A stretch of DNA of 64,000 bases. Origin: Hydractinia symbiolongicarpus (Eukaryota > Cnidaria > Hydrozoa > Anthoathecata > Hydractiniidae). Of this stretch, positions 29,973 to 38,570 are shown in pieces (position 1 is the first letter of the stretch; every line of letters begins with the position of its first letter). The notes below the pieces were generated by a model, which saw nothing but the letters and a program-made list of their open reading frames with translations, searched no databases and had not been told where the DNA came from. A program made the translations under genes and the position numbers. The stretch is taken from NCBI RefSeq assembly GCF_029227915.1, contig NC_079886.1, forward strand, positions 22,420,501 through 22,484,500, written 5' to 3'.

Positions 29973-31188
29973 ATGAACATATACCAAAACAACCCTAAGG
30001 CAAAGTACAAAAGCAACAGGGGAAAATGGGAACTTGGTGTTACAAATTTGGAGCACCAGGACCTGTACGTAAGTAAAGACTCCCATATTTCTGTGGTTTT
30101 TCCCGAATTCACCAAGTATGCCATAAAAGTTCCAACAACCTACCTTGATGACCCAGTTTAACTGGGGTGCACGGGGCAGGCACTGGACTACTGGAATATC
30201 CAGGTCAATTTCGCTACCCATTGCGCAACTAGTGCATTAGGCATATGTACCAAACACATGACAGGTTCTGTACCCCTTATCAACTCAATATTCAAATTCC
30301 ATGTGTACTACCAAATGCGTCGCATCCTAGGCAGAATTAGGGTCCCCATGCTGTATGATGACGGGTTCTCGCAGTATAAAAACCCTTATAGAAGCTGAGG
30401 ATATGCCCAAGTGTGTCGCAAATACGGTGCAGATCCTAACGCCTTGGACAAATTCAAGGCTGTTATGTCGTCACTCACCAATGGTAGAGGGTGGCCTATG
30501 GTTGATGGGGACTGAGCAAAACTCATCATGCCAACAAGCCAAGGCCTAACGTCAGAGGGCCTGACCAAATTGAGTGAGAGTATCAGGGTTTACGTGGTGC
30601 TGTTACTAGGATCCCATGTGGGTGCCAAAGCATCCCTTCTAGGGACCGGTGCGGACAACTACACGGCAAGACAAATTCTAGTACAGAAATTTGAGGCTAT
30701 GGTAGAACGTCAGGAAAATATACGCCATGACATCACCGAATTCCAAAAAGTACTGCAGTATGTCCGGACCCCGGTGAACTTCGCCGTCATGCATGGTGTG
30801 TATATGCTGCCATCCGACATGAATCTGGGTATTGGAAAAATGGTAGGGTATAACAACAATATTTTGATTGCACCGGCCATTGCAATGACTGGTATATGGC
30901 TTGACCTGAATAACAAGCGGCATGCGTCTGCCACACCCCTCAAACATACTATAAAAACACCATACATACTCTAAAGCATGCCAGACCTCCTATACCTCCA
31001 AAGCATACAACACCTATTACACCCCCATACATACTCCCGACCATACTTTACAGGCTATACCACCACCAAAACATACCATACCACACATCATACCTGAACA
31101 ACCACCACAAAACCAACATGAGGATACCAAGGCCTCATTAATCACCATGGGAGTAGGTATCATCCTGGCCTATGTATGGTTGAAATAA
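29973..31188 (+). pseudogene. large element protein with Pro-rich linker and C-terminal membrane anchor
   Basis: One frame covers 334 codons (29973-30974) with three in-frame stops near 30159, 30400 and 30513; the last open part (30528-30974) reads GLTKLSESIRVYVVLLLGSH…DNYTARQILVQKFEAMV…VYMLPSDMNLGIG. After a shift, a Pro/Lys/His/Thr linker (PPKHTIPHIIPEQPPQ) leads to TMGVGIILAYVWLK and TAA at 31188, a short hydrophobic anchor. Divergent from the 29951 gene with 21 bp between starts. I recognise it as a protein type of such elements but know no function; a virion surface or minor capsid role is inference. Confidence 0.55.
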
Positions 31189-31198
31189 GCCTATTATT

Positions 31199-31900
31199 TC
31201 ACGTATAGCACGACAAGCCCGGTAGTCCCGCGATGGCCATGCACAGATGTTTTGCCGCATATTTCACGATGGTTGACGCTACCCTTAGAAAGAACGAGAC
31301 TACCGTACCGATGATCCCGGGTAACGCAACACCTGCCTTGCCTGCCTTTGAGAAAGTTTCCCAGCCTTTCAAGTTGCTTCTGCACAAAGCCTTTTCCTGC
31401 ACCCGCTGCGGCACTTCCTCCTGCAGCACCCCCGGCGCTTCCCCCTGTAACAGAGAGTACAATGGTGCTTATCAACAAACCCACAGCGGAGACGATACTC
31501 GCTATGGTTATCCCCTCTTCCCTGAAGAGTATACGAAGTTTCTCAAGCAGAGTTGTGTTATCTCCATACCATGTGCTTCCCCTATGGCCTTCTTTTTATC
31601 GCGTTCAGATCCTTAATCTCTTTCTTCGCCTTTTCTATCTCCTTCTCAAGGTTAGCCTGCTGCCCTTCGTCCACCCCAACCTTCTGCTTCTCAAGTTCTT
31701 TCACCCTGCCCCTGCCTTGTTAATCTCGCTATCATATAGGATCATCTCATTTTTCAGGCTTTTCAAGTTACCCCTCGAGGTCAAGTCCCCTTCTTTCACG
31801 TGGGGGTGATGCCACCTTCATCAGGCTCGACAAACGAAGTGTCTTGTATAAGGCTCTCCGTGGCATCTACAAATTCATCGATCTCCTCCAACGATTTCAT
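31199..31900 (-). pseudogene. element membrane protein, frameshifted
   Basis: ATG at 31900 (MKSLEEIDEFVDATESL), acidic start, then several stops and shifts between 31800 and 31560. The C-terminal half has IASIVSAVGLLISTIVLSV, a Gly/Ala-rich stretch, FVQKQLERLGNFLK, and after a frameshift near 31330-31345 a hydrophobic tail, ALPGIIGTVVSFFL. Probably a coiled-coil protein with a membrane-active C-terminus. Function unknown. Confidence 0.55.
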
Positions 31901-31937
31901 CTTAATATGTTAAGCCTCGACCTCCTCCTGTATTTTA

Positions 31938-32409
31938 TTATACCTTTTCAGGAGGACCTTTGTTGGGTGTAACATAGTCGACAAACCCCAGGGCTTGCAG
32001 GCGATTACTACCTAGCAACGTTTGTATATGACCAACGGTTTTTAGGCTACCATCTTGATTCGTAACCACTATTTCCTTAAAGGTTTTTTTGGACCTTCAC
32101 TATCTCTTTAACAATAAGTTGATTCCCCTTATCCTCCCTAAAGGCATCATAATACCTAGCATTGGGCTGTAACCCCGACTTCTGCGTAAGACGATCGTAA
32201 AGGCCATCGATCTTTGATTTTAGTAGTTTTTGTCTCTGCCCCGAAAGCGTGTCCCCATGCTGCTGTTCTGTTGAAGGCCCCGACGTTCCAAGGAGTTTTG
32301 GCGTTCCGGGGAGTTTCGACGTAGTATCATCGAGTTTATCTGGATGACCCCGATCCTCCTCGTCATTATCAATATCAATGTCGGGTACAAATACTGGATT
32401 AGTCGGCAT
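31938..32409 (-). pseudogene. acidic, low-complexity element protein, frameshifted
   Basis: ATG at 32409. N-terminal half is acidic and Pro/Thr/Ser-rich (DIDIDNDEEDRGHPDK). Then KLLKSKIDGLYDRLTQKSGL. A frameshift at about 32080-32086, in a TTTTTT run, separates it from a continuing segment (VTNQDGSLKTVGHIQTLL) that ends near 31940. Shares a 35-bp divergent intergenic region with the capsid gene. Confidence 0.5.
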
Positions 32410-32444
32410 TCGTTATTTTAAAATTTCCATCTATAATAAAAACA
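32410..32444. promoter_or_regulatory. 35-bp divergent spacer with TATA-like sequence
   Basis: Separates the minus gene starting at 32409 from the capsid gene at 32445. TATAATAAAAACA directly precedes the capsid ATG. Similar TATAATAAG and TATAATAGAAAA stretches precede the integrase (33969) and the 35946 gene. Confidence 0.5.
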
Positions 32445-33690
32445 ATGAGTGCATTTGGAACGACACTACACCCATGTGCAGAAATGAAGCAACTCTTTGG
32501 TATCAAAGGTCGAAAACAAAGGCTTCAGATAAATCATATACCTTTAACCATCAACCAGAATGAAGATCTGTATGTGGATATATCTGGGAATGATGTCATC
32601 TTTCCAGGGTTCATCAAACTCTTATTTGACCTGACGCTGACGGGAACCAATACAAAACATACCATTGTCAGTAACATTGGTAAAAGCTTTGTACGAAACC
32701 TACGCATCACTTTGAATGGTAACGAAATTCAGAATATATCGGATTACAACATCATGGCAGTCTATAGGGACTTGTGGCTACCCAAGTTTGACAGGGACAA
32801 CAACCTTATCCTGCAAGACATCAATCCCAACAACGGGACTATCAGAGTCTTAGTCAAAGCTAGTGATCATATAGGTACCGACGAGGAGAAGGCAATCGTG
32901 GCGGCGTATGGGAACACCTTCTGCGTACCTTTGGGCACAATGTTTGAGTTGATGAGAGATTTACCCCTTTATGCGGCGGGTTTATATGACCGCCTCCAAA
33001 ATGTAATACATTTCGCGTCTTACGGTGATGTCATCAAAGATGCGGGGACAGCAGCCTCGGGGTCCACAGCAGCCAAGGCAGCTGATGCAGCCTATAAGAT
33101 TAACAACATTAAGGCTAAAATTTGACAAGGTTACCCATGAAGGTCTGGCAAGCGCTATGATGTCGAGGTATTCAAGATTCGCCCTGCCATACGAACGCAT
33201 ACTAAGGAGCAAGGTTATCACTATGAAAAAAACCGATACCTCATACAAATTACAGATTCATACCCCCGCGAAGAGTTTTAAAGGTGCGTTACTACTATTC
33301 ATAGACCCCGGGAAAGTGACGGCCTATGCCGGTGTCAACGAGGTCTTCTACAATCCAAAAATTGAGAAGATCAGCGTCACTTTCGAGGGAGAGCCTAATG
33401 AGTTATACTCTCACGCGATGTTACCCAAGGAGCACAGATTGTGAACATTTTTGGTGCCCACGACTCCAATGTGGCGATTGGGCAATTCTTTAACGAAAGG
33501 TACGCGCTCTTCATCGATTTCAGAGCATCTAACGATAAGGCGCTGCATGGTAATGGAAGCCCTCTACAACGTCTGAGTGATGGTATCACCTTGCATGTTA
33601 CCAAAAAAGCCGACTGGCTTAAGTCTACCTCTTACAGGATGCGCAGCTGAATATCCTAGACGGGCGTTATAATTCTGTGGAGGATAAAAT
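32445..33690 (+). pseudogene. major capsid protein (double jelly-roll type), frameshifted
   Basis: Structural shell protein of Maverick/adintovirus-like elements. The first 205 codons are open from ATG at 32445 (HCxE-less N-terminus; NEDLYVDISGNDVIFPG, VRNLRITLNGNEI). The frame shifts at about 33090-33115 into LRLKFDKVTHEG…LPYERILRSKV…KSFKGALLLFIDPGK…FYNPKIEKISVTFEGEPNELYSH, shifts again near 33440 into IGQFFNERYALFIDFRA, and again near 33640 into DAQLNILDGRY. Motif order and length (~410 codons) match the double jelly-roll capsid proteins of these elements. At least three frameshifts make it non-functional. Confidence 0.78.
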
Positions 33691-33700
33691 AAAGAGAGGC

Positions 33701-33952
33701 ATGGCGACAATACCTGTAATAGTGGCTGGGGCGGCCATAAACGGCCTTGCATTCAGCGGTTCAAATTACTTTTTTGGAAAACTTTCGGAACACGGCGAAG
33801 CCGAGAGGAAAAGGCGTGACCAGGCGATAGAAAGGCTTAACGAGGCGCAGGCCCAGTGGATCAAGGATAGATAAGCCAAGCTCGATTGGTTTGCGAAGGA
33901 AAGACAGATGCAGCTCAAGGCAGGAATCATCGTGGCCTACAAGTATCTGTAA
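33701..33952 (+). pseudogene. small element protein with membrane segment and coiled coil, one stop
   Basis: ATG at 33701; IPVIVAGAAINGLAFSGSNY is a hydrophobic N-terminal segment, followed by a charged helix (ERKRRDQAIERLNEAQAQW). TAA at 33872-33874 interrupts; the same frame continues (LDWFAKERQMQL) to TAA at 33952. Lies just after the capsid gene. Such a small protein is typical of the same gene neighbourhood in related elements; function unknown. Confidence 0.55.
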
Positions 33953-33976
33953 GAACGTTTTTGACATATAATAAGT

Positions 33977-34929
33977 ATGAAAAAAAGTTAAGCAATATCT
34001 ACTATACCCCGGAACACCTGTGAGTCGGACACAGAGCCGACAAATTACTTGCGAAGGAGAGTGGTTTCTCCAAAAAGAAGTTAACTTATTGGCTGAGTAG
34101 GCAGCTGCTCTGGCTGAGACACATTCCAGGCCCAAAGCGTATAGACTACCCCTATTTTACCATCACAACACCGAATGAGATGCATCAGTTTGATCTATTG
34201 TACATGCCTTACGATAGTTTGTACGGTAGTACATATAAATACATCCTGACAGGCGTTGTCGTGGCCTCACGTTACAAAGTAGCGAGGCCCCTAAGAACAA
34301 AGAGAGCTAACTAAGTCGCCGAGATGATCAAAGATATTTACAAAGCAGAACCTTTACGATACCCCAAGATTTTTCAGTGCGACAATAGCTCTGTGTTTAA
34401 ATCCGACGTAACGAAACTACTGGAGGATAAGGGTGTTGAAAATAAGAGGGCCACCACCAAGTACCACCATACGTTTACGGCCTTTGTAGAGTCCTACAAT
34501 AAAGTCCTTGCGGAAAAGCTATTCAAGCCTCAGGATGCGCAAGAGCTGGTCTCTGGCGAGCCTAGTACCATTTAGGTGAAACATCTGTATACCATCGTGA
34601 AAAATCTTAACAATACCAAGACTGCCATATTCGAGATGAAGCCTAGCAAGGCCATTAAGCTCGAAGATGTCCCACTTGAAAAAAGTCAGCAATATCCCGA
34701 GGAAAAGCCTCTAGCTGAGGATGGGCTGAACTTGTGCCTCCTACAACCGGGAGAAGTGCACGCCAACGCCTTTTGGAGCAAACATACTTACAGGTTGGGT
34801 CGTATTGTAGCGGGTAGTCGTATTTTATACTACCTAAAAGACGTTCCTGAACGCAGCTTCGTTTCGGAAGAACTAATGCTTATTCCGGAGGATGTTCAGG
34901 TACCACCGGAACATGTGAAGGATTGGTAA
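33977..34929 (+). pseudogene. retroviral-type (rve) integrase, broken
   Basis: DDE-type integrase that inserts element DNA. The catalytic acidic residues are all visible: Asp in MHQFDLLYMP, Asp in FQCDNSSVF, and Glu in AFVESYNKVL (34175-34500). A C-terminal chromatin-like/SH3-like part follows (YRLGRIVAGSRILYYLKDVPER). Breaks: a one-base shift directly after ATG in an A run, TGA near 34020, TAA near 34312 and TAG at 34573. The open remainder 34324-34929 except that TAG is well preserved, so inactivation is not very old. Confidence 0.87.
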
Positions 34930-34938
34930 ATATTATCT

Positions 34939-35480
34939 TCAGAAGTACCTCCAAGGGTTCATCCTCCAACTCCTTATATACAGCAAGGGTGGCTCGGTAT
35001 AGAATGGGTACCCATAAACGATGCCTTTGATGACATCAGGCTCAATATCCAAATCAATATTAATCAATCGCTTATCTGGTATAGGAAAATTGAGGATATT
35101 GTCTATTGTTTCTATATCAGCCAAATCCGACAACTTCAATGCATTATCTTTGATAACCTCGTAACAGAGTGCCCTATACTTATTCTCCTTAACCAAAACA
35201 ATATAGAACCCAAGGGTTTTTATATCCCTCCGAGATCATTATCGATCTCGTTTCTTGCAAATGTTGCCCATTGTTTTTCGCCTGATGCTACCCTGTGTAA
35301 AAGATCATCATCCGTGGGGTATTCAAACCCTTCATAGTATTTCCCATTTCGATACCTTAAATTTTCCAGGCAGGTAGGGCAATAACCAGTCACTGATCCT
35401 GCTTTTATACAGCAATGCAGCACAGGTACACGAATATCATAACCCCTTGCAAGTTGCTTTTTTTGTACATAGGCTTCCAT
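34939..35480 (-). pseudogene. uncharacterised element protein with Cys pairs, frameshifted
   Basis: ATG at 35480; CC near residue 25 and CPTC near residue 36 could bind zinc. The frame ends at 35220 and continues after a shift near 35222 as KYRALCYEVIKDNALKLSDL…YPFYTEPPLLY to TAA at 34939. Convergent with the integrase, 9 bp apart. Not recognised. Confidence 0.5.
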
Positions 35481-35548
35481 CTTTTTGATATTTCACACTA
35501 CCTTTTAACATGCAGCTGAAAGGGTCGAAAAGGTATATTCCATAGGAG

Positions 35549-35578
35549 GGGTATTTTCACTACCCTTGTGGATAGTGA
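35549..35578. terminator. hairpin in intergenic gap of the element
   Basis: ATTTTCACTA, 10-base loop, TAGTGAAAAT. A second inverted repeat (GAGGGG…CCCCTC) follows at 35597-35615. Lies between the 35480 start and the end of the 35946 gene. Function as 3' end signal or promoter element is not determined. Confidence 0.4.
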
Positions 35579-35602
35579 AAATTATATGCAAAAGTGAGGG
35601 GT

Positions 35603-35946
35603 TTATAGCCCCTCCCCCACAATGGTAACGCGTGGCCTAATATAGCGATAAAATTTGTTAATGATGTGAAAAATGGAGAATTCAGGGGCATCAGGGTTAT
35701 GTCGTATAAAGGTGCATCCCAAGGCTTGCTCGATATGTTTTTGTCTCTTTACCTCCTAGCCTATATCTTTATCAGCATGCCCAAATTATCACATTCAATA
35801 ACTAACCTATACCTTGGGAAGTATAGGTCAATCCTATATCCATCAACAATGAATTGATGTCTCATACCTTCGCACTTAAACACTTGGTAAATGCAACCAA
35901 GCGTATCCTGTTTTCCTTGGAAATAATCAATCGTTGCAAGAGACAT
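35603..35946 (-). pseudogene. nuclease-fold (VSR/DUF559-like) C-terminal domain, broken
   Basis: ATG at 35946. The segment VDGYRIDLYFPRYRLVIECDN has the D…E-x-D pattern of PD-(D/E)XK/VSR-like nuclease cores. A one-base shift at about 35785 and an in-frame TAG near 35751 follow; the remaining frame has KRQKHIEQALGCTFIRHNPD and ends TAA at 35603. Such domains are often the C-terminal half of KilA-N/MSV199 proteins, and it lies directly downstream of one. Activity is inference. Confidence 0.55.
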
Positions 35947-36005
35947 TTTTCTATTATATCAACGTAAGCCAGAGGATTTCACTGTGCTCACTTGAGAATC
36001 TTCCA
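35947..36005 (-). promoter_or_regulatory. putative promoter, overlapping the end of the upstream gene
   Basis: Upstream of ATG 35946: GTGAAATCCTCTGGCTTACG, then TATAATAGAAAA. Nearly the same sequence (GTGAAATCCTCCGGCCTACG, TATAAGAGAAAG) precedes ATG 36848. In this copy it also encodes the last residues of the 36848 gene. Confidence 0.5.
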
Positions 36006-36848
36006 TAGGAGGGGTTGGGAACCCACCACTAAATGCCAGAACACCCAGATCATATAGGTTATCCCGAGTAAGGTCCACAAGACCGAAATGGTTTCTGAAA
36101 CGCTCCACATGTCCTTCTTCTTCAAACCTATTTAAGGCATGCATGCCGTTAGGGTTGTCGATGATAACAATGTTTTTAGCGCCCGGGTAATTGTCACTGA
36201 ATCACAATCTCTTCCTGCTAATACTACGCCTATGAACACGCGTGTAGTAATAGGGGAGATGATAGTATTCGTCGTCATCCTGTGCACTGTGCTTACGGTG
36301 GGTGATGATGACGTTGTCTATTCCGGGGTCCTGAGCATTGTGTACATGTCTTTCTCTAAGCTTTGCATTTTCCTGGGTCTGTATTTCGAGTTCGTACACC
36401 AGCTCTACGGGTTGTTCATCCCTTGAGACAAGATCGCTCTCGAGAATGGCAATGTTAACATCTCTGTCTTCGAGGGCTTGACGCTGCTCCTTGAGATCAT
36501 CTTGTGATTTTTGGACACCTGCCCGGGCTAACCATTTGATATCCCCCACAGCCTTAGACTTTCTTGACTTTACGGTAATTTCGATGGCCCCTTCCAGCGT
36601 AACGAAGATGTCATGCGGATTTTTCCCTCTTCCAAGGGGGTCGGTGGCACCGACCCCCCCTTCAACCCCACAATTTCCTGCCTTGTTTTGGTTTCCTCCG
36701 TAAAATACTGAAAATTAGACTTGATATTAGCAATACCCAGAAAACGTTCAAGATCTGCCCTTTTGAAGAGGGGTTGATCTTGCTTGTCAAACAGGGTTCC
36801 AATGGCTCCTGCGGGTATTGCGTTGAAGAGGGTGAGTTGCGACGACAT
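35959..36848 (-). pseudogene. KilA-N/MSV199-like protein of the element, frameshifted
   Basis: ATG at 36848. N-terminal domain SQLTLFNAIPAG…PLFKRADLERFLGIANIKSN resembles the MSV199/Bro/KilA-N family of large DNA viruses. The frame is lost at about 36660; another frame continues (FVTLEGAIEITVKSRKSKAV), then a charged coiled coil (36300-36500), and after a further loss at about 36190 the C-terminal part HALNRFEEEGHVERFRNHFG ends TGA at 35959. About 296 codons. Likely DNA-binding or regulatory in the parent element. Confidence 0.6.
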
Positions 36849-36954
36849 CTTTCTCTTATAGGCAACGTAGGCCGGAGGATTTCACCACGGTCACTCAAGG
36901 ATTTTCCATGCCCTGGGGTGTTCGATTCTCATGTACAAGCAAGCGTGTTTTAAT

Positions 36955-37263
36955 TTCCACACTGTTTAATTTTAATCTTATCCCAATCCTGTATTAGGTT
37001 TGTTTCCTCGTCTATCACTTTCATATCCGAGCGCTCGTGAGGAAACCAGAGGAACAAGGCCTTCTTCTTCTTCTAATGAGGCCCTTTCGAGGTAGGTGTG
37101 TTCCACCGTATAGTTGAACACAAAATTATGATGTTATATGTGAGCAGGTCATAGCGGATCAGATAATTATCATCCTGGTGAGCACCTCTTTATCGATAGC
37201 CCTAATTTTAAACTTGTGTGGAGGTAATATTTGTTTACATACTCTACAACATCTTATATCCAT
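36955..37263 (-). pseudogene. short element ORF with CxxC motif, broken
   Basis: ATG at 37263, MDIRCCRVCKQILPPHKFKI. After about 30 codons a shift (near 37165) leads to a frame with one TAG near 37077 that ends at about 36955. Not recognised. Confidence 0.35.
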
Positions 37264-37280
37264 TTTATTGTTTGTGGTGA

Positions 37281-37964
37281 CTATTTCGAGACATATAGGT
37301 TGCCTTGTGATATGTTTTCAATCGCCCACATAGTTTGAGTATTGGTGTTGTGCAGCCTTTTCGCCACCTGGGCAAGCGATGGGGCATCGCCATTTTCCTT
37401 ATATTTTTGTGGTTTTTTATGATCAATATGCCACACCTTACCATAATTGTCCCAGGTCATACCCTCAGAAATGTGGGCTTCAATATGGGCACGCAGGGTA
37501 GCTTTATCGCAACCTAGGGACTCCTGGCAGCTGAGCTAGGTTTAGCTTCTTACACCACCGGTCAGATGCCCGGTAGGGTTGCAAATGGGGCAGATTGCTC
37601 TATGTTTTTGATGGTGGCAGATATTTCCACAACAGCATTCTTTGCACTCTGATCTTCGCATACCATGCTCGCCGCAGATGCTTCCACCTCTGCAGTCCTT
37701 ACAGGTGGATCTCACCCTTTGATGGGGGCAAATCTGACTTCCTCCGCAGTCCCGGCATTGGGATATCCTTCTTTCATGACGGCAAATCTGGCTGCCCCTG
37801 CATTTTTTGCAGCGATACTCCACCCTTTCATGTTCACAATACCGACCTCCATTGCAATCTTTGCAATAGAGCCTCACCCTTTCATGTTCGCAAATATGAA
37901 TTCTCCCACAATCTTTGCACTGATACCTACGCCTGCCATGGGGACACTTTGCACGCATCAGCAT
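37281..37964 (-). pseudogene. Cys/His-repeat protein with C-terminal HNH-like domain, two stops in linker
   Basis: From ATG at 37964 about seven repeats of ~18 residues follow, of the form CxHxRxxxxCKDCxGG (CEHERVRLYCKDCNGG; CRHERRISQCRDCGGS; CPHQRVRSTCKDCRGG), clearly metal-binding. The frame meets TAA (37544-37542) and TAG two codons later, but stays open beyond, giving LGCDKATLRAHIEAHI, GMTWDNYGKVWHIDHKKP and MWAIENISQGN before TAG at 37281. The WHIDH motif and NYG context identify an HNH-type endonuclease-like domain. The same combination is known from large DNA viruses and algae. The longer ORF upstream to 38081 is overlap with the 38224 gene. Confidence 0.68.
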
Positions 37965-38224
37965 CTTGCGACTCGCCCGGCTCCATTCGACAAGTTTTCC
38001 TCCACCTCCTTCTCCGCGTTCTCTTTCTTTTTGCTCAAATACCGAGCTGTGTGAGAGAGGACCAGGAGCGGTGCAAGACATCTGCCGATGGTGCAGTACA
38101 CCAAAATCCCAAGATCTGTCATAGAGTCTCGGATTATAGGATCTTCTTCGATATCCCTTCTCAGTTCCTCGACTTTGTCGATATCCACAAAGTTGTCAAC
38201 CATGTTGGCATACAGATTGACCAC
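37958..38224 (-). CDS. small element protein (about 80 aa)
   Basis: No ATG at 38224; the first ATG in frame is at about 38203 (MVDNFVDIDKVEELRRDI). It contains one hydrophobic stretch (LGILVYCTIGRCLAPLLVL) and a charged C-terminus. Its stop overlaps the start of the Cys/His-repeat gene by an ATGCTGA-type overlap, typical of compact viral genomes. Not recognised. Confidence 0.45.
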   Translation of the reverse strand: MVNLYANMVDNFVDIDKVEELRRDIEEDPIIRDSMTDLGILVYCTIGRCLAPLLVLSHTARYLSKKKENAEKEVEENLSNGAGRVARC

Positions 38225-38251
38225 GTGAGTAGACAGTGCCCTTGCAGTCTT

Positions 38252-38560
38252 TTACCCCTTTTCCCGGATCTCGCGATGTACGTACTCGGTATGTACTTTG
38301 TCGATGGCCTCATCAGGAGCCTTGTCAGCAAACCCCTCGGTACATTTCTTTGGTAAAAGGTGCCCCTTGCCCTTACGTAGGGCCTCCTTTAAAATTTGGC
38401 GTTTATCAATAGGCTTTTCAATATTTTCATATTCTGCAGAGGCGTTGTCGAATACTTGTGCAATATCGGATGACATCTTTATTACACGTCTGTATCGGAG
38501 GAAGCAAAATGCGACCAGAGCATAGGGTAGGATTATAGCGACTAGTGTGCACACCTCCAT
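38252..38560 (-). CDS. 102-aa single-pass membrane protein of the element
   Basis: ATG at 38560: MEVCTLVAIILPYALVAFCF is a hydrophobic N-terminal segment, then a basic stop-transfer (RYRRVIK) and a charged soluble part. It starts 11 bp after the polymerase stop. Open and apparently intact. Function unknown. Confidence 0.5.
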   Translation of the reverse strand: MEVCTLVAIILPYALVAFCFLRYRRVIKMSSDIAQVFDNASAEYENIEKPIDKRQILKEALRKGKGHLLPKKCTEGFADKAPDEAIDKVHTEYVHREIREKG

Positions 38561-38570
38561 TTTTATTCCC

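Noticed and set aside
36139-36426. Plus-strand ORFs opposite the KilA-N/MSV199-like and Cys/His-repeat genes (also 37595-38356)
   Set aside because: Antisense shadows of better supported minus-strand genes.
37965-38081. N-terminal extension of the Cys/His-repeat gene
   Set aside because: Low-complexity frame overlapping the coding part of the 38224 gene; ATG at 37964 fits the overlap pattern.
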